DNA of 34,957 nucleotides, from the NCBI GenBank assembly GCA_028823175.1, contig JAPKBZ010000042.1:1-34957 (forward strand). Direction: 5' to 3'. This DNA is from Myxococcota bacterium (GTDB lineage Bacteria; Myxococcota_A; UBA9160; UBA4427). Positions 1 to 9,348 of this stretch are shown here, piece after piece; the stretch's first letter is position 1, and each line of letters starts with the position of its first letter. The notes below the pieces were generated by a model that saw nothing but the letters and a program-made list of their open reading frames with translations, had not been told where the DNA came from and made no database searches. The position numbers and the translations under genes are program-made.

Positions 1-199
1 GACGTGTTCTGGGCTGGGCCCCGGTACACCGACCGGCCGGCCTCGCCGTTGTATGCTTGGCGCGCACTCGCGGATTCGACCACGAAGCACGCAAATTTCA
101 TCCGAATCCCCCGACGTATCGGGAGCGGCCCATAGGGCCAATCGGCCGGCGGGCTTGCGCCTGGGCCGGGCCTTTATTTAGGCGATCCACCGTCGCCAG
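1..199. other. Non-coding stretch downstream of truA
   Basis: This is the 3' side of truA up to the window edge. I see no convincing gene. It holds GC-rich inverted repeats, for example GGCCC-ATA-GGGCC near 128-140 and a 5-bp stem near 182-197 just past the truA stop. None is followed by a U-run on the minus strand, so no intrinsic terminator can be called for the truA operon. Confidence 0.5.
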
Positions 200-1018
200 T
201 CAAGCCTCGCCGTCTTCGGAAGCCGCCGTTTTTCCATCGGAAGTTGGGGACAGGGCGCCGGCCTCCCCCACCCCTTCCGGGTACTCGACGGCCTCTAGGG
301 TCAGGCCCGCAGCGGGAGCTGTCGGTCCCGCCTGGCCACGGTCCCGAACTTCCAGCAGCCCCACCATGGAATCCCCAGAGCGGCGCCCCTGACCCACCTC
401 GAGCAGGGTCCCCACGAGATTGCGGACCATGTAGCGCAGAAAACCCGAGCCCTCGGCGACAACCTCGATTTCCCCCCCGGGACCGCCCCGAATTTCGAGC
501 CTCCGCAAGCGCCGCACGGTGGTCTTTGCCCCCGAGCCCGCGGCCTGGAAAGATTGAAAATCGTGCTCCCCCACTAGGGCCTGGGCCGCTTGGGCCATGG
601 CCCCGACATCCAGGGCCCGGGGCACGTGGGCAAAGCGCCCGGCGCGCAGGGGCGAGCGGACGGGGTGGTTCCAGATCCGGTAGCGGTAGCGCTTGCCCTG
701 GGCGCTACGCAGAGCGTCAAAATCTTCGTCGACGCGGTAGGCGGCCCGCACGGCCACCTCCCGGGGGAGCACCCCGTTGAGCGCCCGCTGGAGCTTGCCG
801 GGCTCGATCTCCTCCTTAAGCGCCAGGCTCGCCACCTGAGCCTCGGCGTGGACACCCGCGTCGGTCCGCCCGGAGCCCATCACGGTCACCCTTTCGCCGG
901 TCACCCGAGCGACGGCTTCGACCAGACAGCCCTGAACCGTGCGCTCGCCCCCGGCCTGAATCTGCCAACCCGCAAAGGCCTCCCCGGCATACTCGACCTC
1001 TAGGCGATACTTGGGCAC
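200..1018 (-). CDS. truA: tRNA pseudouridine(38-40) synthase TruA
   Basis: TruA isomerises uridines 38-40 in the anticodon arm of many tRNAs to pseudouridine. The 272-residue protein has the family's catalytic motif GRTDAGVHA with the nucleophilic Asp at residue 53, an N-terminal KYRLEVEYAG-type first strand, and the RYRYRIWN segment typical of the fold; length is normal. The start is GTG, chosen because GGGAG lies 7 nt upstream and the first residues match the usual TruA N-terminus. It starts 14 bp after the ASADH-like gene and is probably the last gene of the ilvC-to-truA operon. The last ~25 residues are low-complexity Ser/Glu/Asp/Ala and look dispensable. Identification is secure. Confidence 0.96.
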   Translation of the reverse strand: MPKYRLEVEYAGEAFAGWQIQAGGERTVQGCLVEAVARVTGERVTVMGSGRTDAGVHAEAQVASLALKEEIEPGKLQRALNGVLPREVAVRAAYRVDEDFDALRSAQGKRYRYRIWNHPVRSPLRAGRFAHVPRALDVGAMAQAAQALVGEHDFQSFQAAGSGAKTTVRRLRRLEIRGGPGGEIEVVAEGSGFLRYMVRNLVGTLLEVGQGRRSGDSMVGLLEVRDRGQAGPTAPAAGLTLEAVEYPEGVGEAGALSPTSDGKTAASEDGEA

Positions 1019-1032
1019 GCCGAAGCTCCCGC

Positions 1033-2043
1033 CTAGGCCAGGGAAAGGCGCTTGCGCAGCAGTTTCACCGCGTTGGCAGCGGCCAGGCGAACGGGGTCCC
1101 CGGCGAGCCAGAGCAAGAGGTGGCGGTCCGGCTCGGCGGACGAGAGATCCGAGCGCAGTCGCCCAACCCGCACCTCGTCGAGTCCCACGACCTCCCGGGT
1201 GTGGGGATCGTCCTCCTCGTCGACAACATCGATGCCGGGTGCCGCCGACAGCACTCGCGCCGCCTCCTCGGGCAGGAGCGGGCGTTCGGTCTCTACCCAG
1301 AGCGTGCCGCCCTGCCCCGCAAAGCTTGGCACATAAACACTGCTTGAGGCCACGGCCACGTCGCCACCCAGCAGCCGATGGAGCGCGGCCTGAAGCTCGG
1401 CTTCGGCCGGGGCCGCGCCTTCCTTGCCCTCTGCCTCCCGACTCGAGTGGGGGACGCTCGCAAAGGCCACCGGCCCGCTGCCCATCTCGGGCTCGATGAT
1501 TTCCTGCTGACCGATCAACGCAAGCGTCTGCTCCGAGAGCGTCTCGAGCCCGGCACGGCCGGCGGCACTCGCGGAGTGCAGCACCGTGCCCACCACGCGC
1601 ACCAGCCCGGCCTGCCGCTGCAGGGCCGAAAGCACAGGCCCCCAGACCAGGGTCGGGCCGGTCGGGGCCGAGATCAAGGGCGCGCCACTCACCCCGTCGT
1701 GGGCCCCCAGGTCGGCGAGCACCAGGGGCACTTCGCTCGAACCGAGGAGCGCCCCCGAACAGTCAATACAGGGCACCTCAACCCGCAGGGCCTGACGGAT
1801 CATCTCCAGGGCCACCGGTGCCGGGGTGCAGAGCACGACCGCATCCAGCCCCTTAAAATCGAGTTCGCCGGACAGCACCGGCAGCCTGTCCCCCGCGAAC
1901 TCAACACTCTCGCCCACGGAACGACTCCCGGCGAAGGCGCGCAATTCCGCCACCGCGGTTCCAGACTCCTCGAGAGCCGCCAGCAGATCCTGACCCAGGA
2001 CCCCCGTCGCTCCCACCACTCCCAAACGCATACCCGAACTCAT
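1033..2043 (-). CDS. Aspartate-semialdehyde dehydrogenase family protein, Usg-like, catalytic residues missing
   Basis: This 336-residue protein has the two-domain ASADH fold: an N-terminal nucleotide motif GATGVLG at residues 11-17, then a dimerisation domain. True ASADH converts aspartyl phosphate to the semialdehyde using a Cys nucleophile, a substrate Arg and a catalytic His. Here the Cys of the usual PNCST segment is Gly129 (PTGPT), and the family signature C-x-R-x5-G-H reads Ser235, Tyr237 and Gln244. Losing all three argues against dehydrogenase activity. Length and the segment around residues 145-163 (LVRVVGT..SASAAG) resemble Usg, the inactive ASADH paralogue next to truA in enterobacteria. 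The ATG at 2043 overlaps the leuB stop (ATGA), implying coupling; Met5 is an alternative start. Automatic pipelines would probably name it asd. Function unknown. Confidence 0.85.
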   Translation of the reverse strand: MSSGMRLGVVGATGVLGQDLLAALEESGTAVAELRAFAGSRSVGESVEFAGDRLPVLSGELDFKGLDAVVLCTPAPVALEMIRQALRVEVPCIDCSGALLGSSEVPLVLADLGAHDGVSGAPLISAPTGPTLVWGPVLSALQRQAGLVRVVGTVLHSASAAGRAGLETLSEQTLALIGQQEIIEPEMGSGPVAFASVPHSSREAEGKEGAAPAEAELQAALHRLLGGDVAVASSSVYVPSFAGQGGTLWVETERPLLPEEAARVLSAAPGIDVVDEEDDPHTREVVGLDEVRVGRLRSDLSSAEPDRHLLLWLAGDPVRLAAANAVKLLRKRLSLA

Positions 2044-3122
2044 TTTGTCTCCAAAGCGGCCAGCACCTGGCGCCCCATCTCTCGGCAACCGATCACTTCG
2101 CGCGCCTCGCCCTCGAGCACCAAGTCGCCGGTCCGGTGGCCGGCGGCGAGCACATCAGAAACCGCCCCTCGCACGGCGGCCGCGCCGCCCGGGCAAGCCA
2201 GAGATGTCTCGAGCAGCATGGCCACGCTGAGGATGGCGGCAAGGGGGTTGGCCTTGTCCTGGCCGGAGATATCCGGCGCCGAGCCGTGGACGGGTTCGTA
2301 GAGCCCGAAGCCGCCGGTGGCCAGGCTGGCCGAGGGCAGCATGCCCAGGGAGCCGGTGATCTCGGCGGCCTGATCCGACAGGATGTCGCCGAAGAGATTG
2401 CCCGTCACCATCACGTCGAAGCGCCCGGGATCGCGCACCAGGAGCATCGCGCAGGAATCCACGAGCTGGTGGGCCAGGGTCACATCGGGGTAGTCCTTCG
2501 CGACTTCCTCCACCACGTCCATCCAGAGCTGGCAGACGTCGAGCACGTTGGCCTTGTGGACATGGGTGACGTGGTTGCGCCGCAGGCGCGCCTGCTCGAA
2601 GGCCACCCGGGTAATGCGGGCGACTTCGTCCTCGTCATAGACCATCGTGTTCCAAGCCCGGCGCTTGCCCCCCTCCTCGCCGCGTCCTCGGGGCTCTCCG
2701 AAATAGATCCCACCGGTGAGCTCGCGCACCACCAAGAGGTCGATGCCCTTGACCACCTCCGGGCGCAGGGTCGACGCATCCGCCAGGGCGGGGATCACCG
2801 CCGCCGGGCGCAAGTTCGCGAAGAGGCCCAGGGCTTTTCGGATCCCCAGCAGTCCCTTCTCGGGACGCACATCCACCGCCATGGCATCCCATTTGGGTCC
2901 CCCCACCGCGCCGAGCAGCACCGCGCTGCTCTCGCGACACAGGTCGATTACCTCGTCGCGCAGGGGCGCTCCGTGGGCGTCGATCGACGCGCCACCGATC
3001 AGCTCTTCGGCGAATTCGAGGTCGAGCCCCTGGGCGCTCGCCACCGCCTCAAGGACTCGGCGGGCCTCCGCCACAACCTCGGGCCCGATGCCATCACCGG
3101 GCAAAAGTACAATCCGATCCAA
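2040..3122 (-). CDS. leuB: 3-isopropylmalate dehydrogenase LeuB
   Basis: LeuB oxidatively decarboxylates 3-isopropylmalate to 2-oxoisocaproate in leucine synthesis, using NAD and a divalent metal. The N-terminus [13 protein letters not shown] and the late [15 protein letters not shown] motif are diagnostic of the isocitrate/isopropylmalate dehydrogenase family. The start chosen is TTG at 3122, giving [11 protein letters not shown] and 360 residues. It has GGAG 8 nt upstream and fits the usual family N-terminus. A farther upstream ATG at 3239 would run back into leuA and add about 39 unlikely residues. It lies 71 bp after leuA and overlaps the next gene by 4 bp. leuC and leuD, which make its substrate, are not in this window. 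Confidence 0.95.
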   Translation of the reverse strand: MDRIVLLPGDGIGPEVVAEARRVLEAVASAQGLDLEFAEELIGGASIDAHGAPLRDEVIDLCRESSAVLLGAVGGPKWDAMAVDVRPEKGLLGIRKALGLFANLRPAAVIPALADASTLRPEVVKGIDLLVVRELTGGIYFGEPRGRGEEGGKRRAWNTMVYDEDEVARITRVAFEQARLRRNHVTHVHKANVLDVCQLWMDVVEEVAKDYPDVTLAHQLVDSCAMLLVRDPGRFDVMVTGNLFGDILSDQAAEITGSLGMLPSASLATGGFGLYEPVHGSAPDISGQDKANPLAAILSVAMLLETSLACPGGAAAVRGAVSDVLAAGHRTGDLVLEGEAREVIGCREMGRQVLAALETK

Positions 3123-3193
3123 TCTATTCTCTCCTTCGTTGGGTCTTTCGTTCCGCGGGGCCACCGGGCTCCCGCCGCCCTGAACGGGGGGCG

Positions 3194-4738
3194 CTAGATA
3201 CCTCGGGGTTCGTCCAACTCGTGGCGCTGCCGATGCCATTCGAGCTTATTGATCGCGTTGACATAGGCCTTGCCGCTGGCCACCATCACATCCTCATGGA
3301 CGCCGTTGCCAATCACCCGGCGTCCCTCCTCCTCAATGGTCACCGTCACCTCGCCCTGGGCGTCGAGGCCCGCTGTCACCGCGTGGACTTGGTAGCGAAT
3401 CAGTTCGCTGGCCGTCTCGGTGAGGTCGGCAATGGCCTTAAAGATCGCGTCCACCGGGCCGACGCCGCTGGCCACGGTACTCTTGGCTTTGCCGTCTACC
3501 TCCAACGTCACGCTAGCCTTGGGGGCCGTGGCGTTGCCGCTGGTAATCGTCAGCTCGATCAATTCGAAGCGATCCTCTGTGGCCATCGCCGAGTCCGCCA
3601 CGATAGCCTCGATGTCTTCGTTGTAGATCACTTTCTTGGCGTCGGCGAGATCCTTGAAGCGCTTGAAGGCCCGCTCGAACTCCTCGCCCTCGGTGTGCAG
3701 GCCGAGCTCATCGAGGCGATCGCGGAAAGCGTGCCGCCCGGAGTGCTTGCCCAAAACCAGCTCGTTGGAGGCGCGCCCGATGGAGTCCGGGGTCATGATC
3801 TCGTAGGTAATGGCGGCCTTCAGCACGCCATCCTGGTGGATACCCGCCTCGTGGGCAAAGGCATTATCGCCAACGATGGCCTTGTTCGGCTGAACCTGCA
3901 CGCCGGTCACCGACGAGAGCAGGCGACTCGATGAATAGATTTCCTCGGCGCGAATCCCCAGATCCATCCCGCCATAGACGTCGGGGCGGGTCTTGACCGC
4001 CATCACGACCTCTTCGAGCGAAGCGTTGCCCGCCCGCTCCCCAATGCCGTTCACGGTACATTCGACCTGGCGGGCTCCCGCCCCCACTGCTGCCAGGCTA
4101 TTGGCCACCGCCAGGCCCAGATCATTGTGGCAGTGAACCGAGAAAATCGCCTTGTCGCTGCCCGGAATCTCGCCGATCAGGTAGCGAATCAACTCGGCGT
4201 ACTCGCCCGGGGTCGTGTAGCCCACCGTATCCGGAACGTTCAGCGTGGTCGCCCCGGCTTCCAGGGCGACGGAGAAGGCCTGGACGAGGAACTCGGGGTC
4301 CGAGCGGGTCGCATCCTCGGCCGAGAATTCGACGTCCTCGGTAAACCCCCGAGCCTGACTCACCGCCCGGCCGATCTCGTCGATCACCTGCTCCCGAGTC
4401 ATCCGCAATTTGTGCTCGAGATGGATATCGCTGGTCGCGATGAATGTGTGAATGCGCCCCTGGGCGGCGGGCTCGATGGCCTCGGCGGCGCGCTCGATGT
4501 CCAGCGCCGGAGTGCGGGCCAAACCGCAGATAATTGGGCCCCGGATCTCCCGGGAGACCTGCCGCACCGCCTCAAAATCGCCCTGACTCGCGATGGGAAA
4601 GCCCGCCTCGATCACATCGACCCCAAGGCGCTCGAGTTGGCGCGCCAGGGTCAGCTTTTCCTTCAGGTTCATGCTGCAGCCAGGCGACTGCTCCCCATCG
4701 CGCAGGGTCGTATCGAAAACTCGAATCGCGTGGCTCAT
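3194..4738 (-). CDS. leuA: 2-isopropylmalate synthase LeuA
   Basis: LeuA condenses 2-oxoisovalerate with acetyl-CoA, the first committed step of leucine synthesis. The 514-residue protein begins [16 protein letters not shown], the DRE-TIM metallolyase motif with Arg13 and Asp14. It carries the metal-binding [13 protein letters not shown] segment, the GxGERAGN loop, and a C-terminal LeuA dimer domain that binds leucine for feedback inhibition in the family. The ATG at 4738 is chosen because GGAGCGAGGT precedes it and it follows the pssA stop by 5 bp. A longer in-frame start inside pssA is unlikely. Homocitrate and citramalate synthases share the fold, but the gene context of leuB and ilvC favours LeuA. 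Confidence 0.95.
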   Translation of the reverse strand: MSHAIRVFDTTLRDGEQSPGCSMNLKEKLTLARQLERLGVDVIEAGFPIASQGDFEAVRQVSREIRGPIICGLARTPALDIERAAEAIEPAAQGRIHTFIATSDIHLEHKLRMTREQVIDEIGRAVSQARGFTEDVEFSAEDATRSDPEFLVQAFSVALEAGATTLNVPDTVGYTTPGEYAELIRYLIGEIPGSDKAIFSVHCHNDLGLAVANSLAAVGAGARQVECTVNGIGERAGNASLEEVVMAVKTRPDVYGGMDLGIRAEEIYSSSRLLSSVTGVQVQPNKAIVGDNAFAHEAGIHQDGVLKAAITYEIMTPDSIGRASNELVLGKHSGRHAFRDRLDELGLHTEGEEFERAFKRFKDLADAKKVIYNEDIEAIVADSAMATEDRFELIELTITSGNATAPKASVTLEVDGKAKSTVASGVGPVDAIFKAIADLTETASELIRYQVHAVTAGLDAQGEVTVTIEEEGRRVIGNGVHEDVMVASGKAYVNAINKLEWHRQRHELDEPRGI

Positions 4739-4743
4739 GCGTT

Positions 4744-5628
4744 CTACCTCGCTCCTTCCGGCCCCTGGGCCGGAACGCCCTTGGCCTTCCCCTGGCCGGA
4801 GTCGTTTTGCCCGGGCTCGGAAGATGCCTCTTCGGCGGCCTCGAGCGCGCGCCCGGTCCGCCTCCGCCACCACCAGCCCAGCGGACCCGAGAGCACGTAG
4901 GCCGAGCCGATGGCGAAAAAACTGATTCCGGGCTCGATGATCAGGACCAGCGCCATGATGACCATCAAAACCGTCGCGCTGTAGGAGCCTCGGACGTTGA
5001 CCTCCTTGAAGCTCCGGTAAGGGATGGGCGAGACCATCAGCAGGCCCAACACCACCAGGCCCGTTGCCACCATGAAGGGCGGCAGGCTGAAGCCCATGCC
5101 TTGGCTCTGAAGAAAACCGCCGAACCAGACCGTGGAGACCACCATTCCCGCGGCGGCCGGGGTGGGCAAGCCGTCAAAACGATCGCGATAACGCCCCGAG
5201 GAGACATTGAACCGGGCCAGCCGCAGAGAACCACAGGCTGTATAGACAAAGGCCATCACCCAGCCCGCCCACTGCAGATCGATCAGCGCGCCGGAATGAA
5301 ACGCAATCACCGCAGGCGCCAGACCGAAGGAAACGGTATCCGCGATGGAGTCGTACTCGGCCCCAAAGCGGCTCTCACTGCCCGTCAACCGAGCCGCACG
5401 CCCGTCGAGCATGTCGAAGACCGCCGCCACAAAGATCGCGTAGGAGGCGGTCAGAGGATCGCCGGTGCTCGCCCGGACGATGGCAAAAAAGCCCGCCGCC
5501 AGGTTGCACGTGGTGAGCAGCGAAGGCAGCAGGCTCCCGAAGGTCCCCACAGCGGTCCGGCTGCGCCGCCCCCGCCTGCGTGCTCGGCGGGGAGGTTTTT
5601 TTTCGTTCTCGACCGCCTTGAGGGACAT
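4744..5628 (-). CDS. pssA: CDP-diacylglycerol-serine O-phosphatidyltransferase PssA
   Basis: This membrane enzyme makes phosphatidylserine from CDP-diacylglycerol and serine, the precursor of phosphatidylethanolamine. The 294-residue protein contains the CDP-alcohol phosphatidyltransferase motif DGRAARLT, then G-x3-D-S-x3-D, around residues 75-97, with about seven hydrophobic segments. Its N-terminus is very basic ([11 protein letters not shown]) and the C-terminal tail is a polar extension. ATG at 5628 is preferred over GTG at 5634 because GGAGG then lies 9 nt upstream. It sits between ilvC (33 bp) and leuA (5 bp). Phosphatidylserine decarboxylase, often beside it in deltaproteobacteria, is absent here. 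Phosphatidylglycerophosphate synthase shares the motif, but this subfamily and context point to PssA. Confidence 0.9.
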   Translation of the reverse strand: MSLKAVENEKKPPRRARRRGRRSRTAVGTFGSLLPSLLTTCNLAAGFFAIVRASTGDPLTASYAIFVAAVFDMLDGRAARLTGSESRFGAEYDSIADTVSFGLAPAVIAFHSGALIDLQWAGWVMAFVYTACGSLRLARFNVSSGRYRDRFDGLPTPAAAGMVVSTVWFGGFLQSQGMGFSLPPFMVATGLVVLGLLMVSPIPYRSFKEVNVRGSYSATVLMVIMALVLIIEPGISFFAIGSAYVLSGPLGWWWRRRTGRALEAAEEASSEPGQNDSGQGKAKGVPAQGPEGAR

Positions 5629-5667
5629 CCGCACTCTCCTCCGGGTTCCGGCCGGAAAACCAGCCCG

Positions 5668-6690
5668 CTAATTCTTCGAGCGATCCACCAGTTGGCGTTC
5701 CTTGAGCCACGGCATCAGGCCGCGCAAGCGCGCGCCGACCTCTTCCAACGGGTGCTCGGCTGCCCGGCGGCGCATGGCCTTGAAGGATACGCCGCCCGAC
5801 TTGTTCTCAAGGATGAACTCACGGGCGAAGGTTCCGGTCTGGATATCCGTCAGGATATCCTTCATGCGCGCCTTCGTATCCGCGTCGATCACCCGGGGAC
5901 CACTGACGAAATCCCCGTACTCGGCGGTATTCGAAACCGAGTAGCGCATATTGGCGACGCCATCCTGATAAATCAGATCGACGATCAGCTTGACCTCGTG
6001 GATGCACTCGAAATACGCCATCTCCGGCGCGTAACCCGCCTCGACCAGAGTTTCGAAGCCCGCCTGCATCAGGGAGGTTAGGCCGCCACAGAGCACCGCC
6101 TGCTCGCCGAAAAGATCCGTCTCGGTCTCCTCCCGGAAGCTGGTCTCGATGATGCCCGCCCGGCCCCCGCCGATGGCGCTCGCGTAGGCCAGAGCCATCT
6201 GGAGCGAATCCCCCGAAGGATCCTGATGGACGGCCACCAAGCAGGGCACACCCCGCCCGGCCTCGTAGTGGTCGCGCACCGTGTGCCCGGGGCCCTTGGG
6301 AGCGACCATGAAGACGTTGACGTCGTCCGGGGGAATGATGGCTTCGAAATGAAAATTGAAACCGTGCGCCACGGCCAAGTAGTTGCCGGGCTCGAGTTGC
6401 GGAGCGATCTCTTCGGCATAGACGTCCGCCGCGAGTTCATCGGGCAAGGTCAACATCATGATGTCGGCCTGGCGAGCAGCGTCACTCACGGTCGCGACAG
6501 CGAGCCCGGCCCCCTCTGCCTTGGCCCAACTCGGCGAGTCCTTGCGCAGCCCCACAACCACGTCGATCCCCGAATTGGCGAGGTTCTGTGCGTGGGCGTG
6601 CCCCTGGCTCCCGTAGCCAATGATCGCGACCTTCTTGCCCTTGAGGCGACCGAGGTCCGCGTCCTTGTCGTAATAGATATTCAAAGCCAT
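5668..6690 (-). CDS. ilvC: Ketol-acid reductoisomerase IlvC (class I)
   Basis: IlvC isomerises and reduces 2-acetolactate or 2-aceto-2-hydroxybutyrate to the dihydroxy acids of the valine, leucine and isoleucine pathways, using NADPH and Mg2+. The 340-residue class I form shows the nucleotide motif [13 protein letters not shown] at residues 25-37 and metal ligands Asp192 and Glu196 ([12 protein letters not shown]), plus Glu228 and Glu232. It is the first gene of a probable ilvC-pssA-leuA-leuB-ASADH-like-truA operon, behind a sigma70-like promoter and about 160 nt of structured leader. A GGAAGG sits about 13 nt before the ATG, slightly far for a ribosome binding site. Acetolactate synthase genes ilvB and ilvN are not adjacent. 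Confidence 0.97.
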   Translation of the reverse strand: MALNIYYDKDADLGRLKGKKVAIIGYGSQGHAHAQNLANSGIDVVVGLRKDSPSWAKAEGAGLAVATVSDAARQADIMMLTLPDELAADVYAEEIAPQLEPGNYLAVAHGFNFHFEAIIPPDDVNVFMVAPKGPGHTVRDHYEAGRGVPCLVAVHQDPSGDSLQMALAYASAIGGGRAGIIETSFREETETDLFGEQAVLCGGLTSLMQAGFETLVEAGYAPEMAYFECIHEVKLIVDLIYQDGVANMRYSVSNTAEYGDFVSGPRVIDADTKARMKDILTDIQTGTFAREFILENKSGGVSFKAMRRRAAEHPLEEVGARLRGLMPWLKERQLVDRSKN

Positions 6691-6857
6691 CGCTGTCTGT
6701 TCACCTTCCGAGTCGGCACCGATCCCGAATTTCTCGGGCGGTTGCCCCGGTACCGGGAGTCCACGAGTGGAATCCCTGAGTGGAATGACGGGAGAGCCCG
6801 CGCAAAGCGCGCTCCACCCTGCGATCCCACGGCCTTGCGGGATCCGCTAAGCCCGCG

Positions 6858-6886
6858 AGATTAATCGAGCTTTAGGGGCATGTCAA
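6858..6886 (-). promoter_or_regulatory. Sigma70-like promoter upstream of ilvC
   Basis: On the minus strand a perfect TTGACA (-35) at 6886-6881 is followed by a 17-bp spacer and TAATCT (-10) at 6863-6858. Predicted transcription starts near 6850, giving a leader of about 160 nt before ilvC. The leader contains an imperfect GC-rich stem (GAGCGCGC, loop, GCGC-GCTC, near 6793-6820) but no leader peptide rich in branched-chain codons that I could recognise. Confidence 0.5.
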
Positions 6887-6904
6887 AGGGCCCCCAAGCC
6901 GGGA

Positions 6905-7651
6905 TCAGGTCGCCTCGAGGCGCTCCGCGGTGCGCGTGACCTCGGCCTCGGCGCGGCGCACGTAACGCGGCACGAGTTCGCCGGCCGGACGCGCCTGGCC
7001 CGAGGCGAAGTGCGCCAGGCCCAGCAGGCCGACGGCCACCGCGTCCGGTACCTCGGGTGCCCGACTCTCGCTGCGCCAGGGCCCTCCCGGCTGGGCCAGG
7101 AGCTCGGGGGCCACCACGGCGGCCCCCTCCCCCACCAGGCAGCCGCCCTGGGGCAGGGCCTGCGCGAGTTCGGCGGCTGCGTAGACGGAGGCCGGCATCA
7201 CCGGCTCGCCCAGCCCTGCCGCGGAGCCAGCCGGGGCCTCGTAGGCCGCGGCGTAGACCTCTCCGCGCCGAGCGTCCAGAACGGGCACCAGATAGCCGAC
7301 CGGGGGCTCGGGCAGCGCTCGGCAAGCCGAGAGCGCCAGAGCCTCGAGGGTCGACACCGCAACGGCGGGCTGATCGCCTCCGAACGCGAGTCCCTTCAGA
7401 GTCGCCAGACCGATGCGCAGGCTCGTGAAGGCCCCTGGGCCGATGGAGACCGCAAATAGATCCAAATCGTCGAGGCGCACCCCCTCGGCCCCCAACAGCT
7501 CATCGATCATGGGCAGCAGGGTTTCGCAGTGGTGCTGGCCCTCGCTTCCCCGGAGCAGTCCCAGTTCGGCCGAGCCACGCAGCAAGGCCACGCTCGCCGT
7601 CGCCGTGGCGGTCTCCAGCGCCAGGCAGAGGGGTTCGTCGTGCGAGCCCAT
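6905..7651 (-). CDS. tsaB: tRNA threonylcarbamoyladenosine biosynthesis protein TsaB
   Basis: TsaB is the inactive ASKHA-fold partner of TsaD in making t6A37 of ANN-decoding tRNAs. The 248-residue protein begins with the LALETATATASVAL phosphate-loop strand and carries the hallmark GPGAFTSLRIGLATLKGLA segment (around residues 71-89), followed by LDARRGEVYAA. ATG at 7651 is chosen: it gives a standard N-terminus and follows the rseP stop by 8 bp, whereas the upstream ATG at 7699 would overlap rseP by 40 bp. TsaD itself is not in the window. Position at the end of the dxr-rseP run is common in deltaproteobacterial-type genomes. Confidence 0.93.
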   Translation of the reverse strand: MGSHDEPLCLALETATATASVALLRGSAELGLLRGSEGQHHCETLLPMIDELLGAEGVRLDDLDLFAVSIGPGAFTSLRIGLATLKGLAFGGDQPAVAVSTLEALALSACRALPEPPVGYLVPVLDARRGEVYAAAYEAPAGSAAGLGEPVMPASVYAAAELAQALPQGGCLVGEGAAVVAPELLAQPGGPWRSESRAPEVPDAVAVGLLGLAHFASGQARPAGELVPRYVRRAEAEVTRTAERLEAT

Positions 7652-7659
7652 CGCCCGGC

Positions 7660-9348
7660 TCAGAGCTCCGCGCTCAGCCATTCGAAAAACTTCGTCCACT
7701 GGGCGGAGAGGTCGTTCCAGAAGGCCAGCCCCATCAGCATCATGAGCAACGTAAAACCGATTTGCTGAATGTACTCCCGGGTTCTGTGGGAAATCGGCGA
7801 ACGTTTGATCCCCTCGATGGCATAGATGAGGAGCTGACCGCCATCCAGGATCGGAATGGGCAGGAGATTCAGCACGCCCAGGTTGATGCTGATGAAGATC
7901 ATCATGCTCAGATAGGCCTGCCAGCCCACGTCCAGGGACTTGCGCGCGATCTGAATGATCGTGATGGGGCCCCTGAGCTGGTCGGCGCTGGTCTGAAAAC
8001 TCAGCATCTTCCCGAGTCCCTTGAGAAGCAGGGCGATATTTTCGCCGGTCAAGCGCAGCGCTCGAGGAAACGCGACCAGGGGATTGCGTTCGCGGTCGAG
8101 CGCCGTGGGCCCAGGCAGGGTGGCCATGGCGTGGGCGATGCCCACCTGCAGGACCTCTTCCTGCATGCCGTCGATGCCAAAGGGGCCCGGCACCTCCCGC
8201 AGCACCGGAGTCACCTCTACCCGCTGAACGACGCCCTCGCGCGCCAAGGCGATCGCAATCGCCGAGCCGTCGCTCGAGCGAACCGTATCGGCAAAGGTGC
8301 GAAAACTTCCTGCGGGCTTACCGTTGACCTCGAGGATCAGGTCGCCCGCCTGAATGCCTGCGGATTCCGCGGGCATTCCCTCCTGGACCAGACTCACCAG
8401 AATCGCCGCCGAGATCACTCCCAATTTCGACACATCGCCCAGTCCCGGCACCGTCAGTTCCCGCTCGGGGGCATCGGCCTCAACGCCCGCCACTACCCCG
8501 AGGCGAATCTCCCCGAAGCCCGCCTCGGCGTAGGCTCGGCGAAAACCTTGCCAGTCCTCCACCGGCACCCCGTCCAGGCTAACCACCCGGTCACCCGAGC
8601 GCAGACCGGCTCCGGCCGCAGGGGAGTCGGCGTCGGGCACCCCGAGCAGCGCGGGCAAGCGCTGGCTATCCAGCCCGACCCAGCCAATCGCCTCAACGTC
8701 GCCAAATTCGTCCAGCGCCGAACGCGAGCCCAGGGCGATAACCAAATCCATGGCCGCGCCCTCGCGCTCCAGGGCCAATTCGAGGTCTTGCCCCGAACTC
8801 TCCTCGATGGTCCGGCGCACATCGGACCACCACTGGACCGGCTCGCCGTTGACCCCCAGGATTTGATCGCCCGGCCGAATTCCGGCCGTCTCCGCCGGGG
8901 AGCCGCGCTCGACCATGCCCACCACGGAAACAACCTTGGGAATCCCCACCCACAGCATCCCCATGATAATCACTACGGGCAGCAGGAGATTCATGGCGGG
9001 ACCGGCCAAGGTGATCGCAACCCGCTGCCAGAGCGGCTTGCTCTCGAGAAATTCGTCCGGGCGAGCATCCTCGGGAATCAGGCCTTCGACCTCTACATCC
9101 CCGGGCATCTGTTCCCCCAGCATGCGAACGAAGCCGCCGAAGGGCACCCAAGCGATCACATACTCGGTCCCGCCCCGCTCCCAGCGCAAGCGGCGATCGC
9201 CAAAGCCGATGGCCGACCCGAAGCCGATGGAAAATTTCAGGACCCGAACGCCGCAGAGCTTGGCGACGGCAAAATGACCGAACTCATGGACAAAAATCAG
9301 CAACCCCAACATCGGAATCGCCGCAAAGAGGTAATCCAGCACGACCAT
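7660..9348 (-). CDS. rseP: RIP metalloprotease RseP (site-2 protease) with three PDZ domains
   Basis: RseP cleaves membrane-spanning substrates such as anti-sigma factors and remnant signal peptides inside the inner membrane. The zinc site HEFGH is at residues 21-25 in the first transmembrane helix, and the third ligand lies in NLLPIPILDGG at 494-504. Between them are three PDZ-like modules, each with the signature SPA-x2-AG-(I/L)-x2-GD: about residues 138-207, 230-297 and 312-385. The usual RseP has two PDZ domains and about 450 residues, whereas this one has 562. It overlaps the dxr stop by one base (TGATG), so translation is probably coupled. No sigmaE or anti-sigma gene is nearby. Confidence 0.95.
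   Translation of the reverse strand: MVVLDYLFAAIPMLGLLIFVHEFGHFAVAKLCGVRVLKFSIGFGSAIGFGDRRLRWERGGTEYVIAWVPFGGFVRMLGEQMPGDVEVEGLIPEDARPDEFLESKPLWQRVAITLAGPAMNLLLPVVIIMGMLWVGIPKVVSVVGMVERGSPAETAGIRPGDQILGVNGEPVQWWSDVRRTIEESSGQDLELALEREGAAMDLVIALGSRSALDEFGDVEAIGWVGLDSQRLPALLGVPDADSPAAGAGLRSGDRVVSLDGVPVEDWQGFRRAYAEAGFGEIRLGVVAGVEADAPERELTVPGLGDVSKLGVISAAILVSLVQEGMPAESAGIQAGDLILEVNGKPAGSFRTFADTVRSSDGSAIAIALAREGVVQRVEVTPVLREVPGPFGIDGMQEEVLQVGIAHAMATLPGPTALDRERNPLVAFPRALRLTGENIALLLKGLGKMLSFQTSADQLRGPITIIQIARKSLDVGWQAYLSMMIFISINLGVLNLLPIPILDGGQLLIYAIEGIKRSPISHRTREYIQQIGFTLLMMLMGLAFWNDLSAQWTKFFEWLSAEL

Noticed and set aside
60-110. tRNA T-arm-like GGTCGAATCC on the minus strand near the left edge
   Set aside because: The T stem does not pair well and no acceptor or anticodon arm can be built around it.
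1378-2301. Long plus-strand frame opposite the ASADH-like gene and leuB
   Set aside because: It mirrors two well-supported minus-strand genes and has the His/Arg/Gly/Gln bias of an antisense shadow; the same applies to other long antisense frames such as 4534-6081, 7762-9378, 14275-16062 and 31161-32525.
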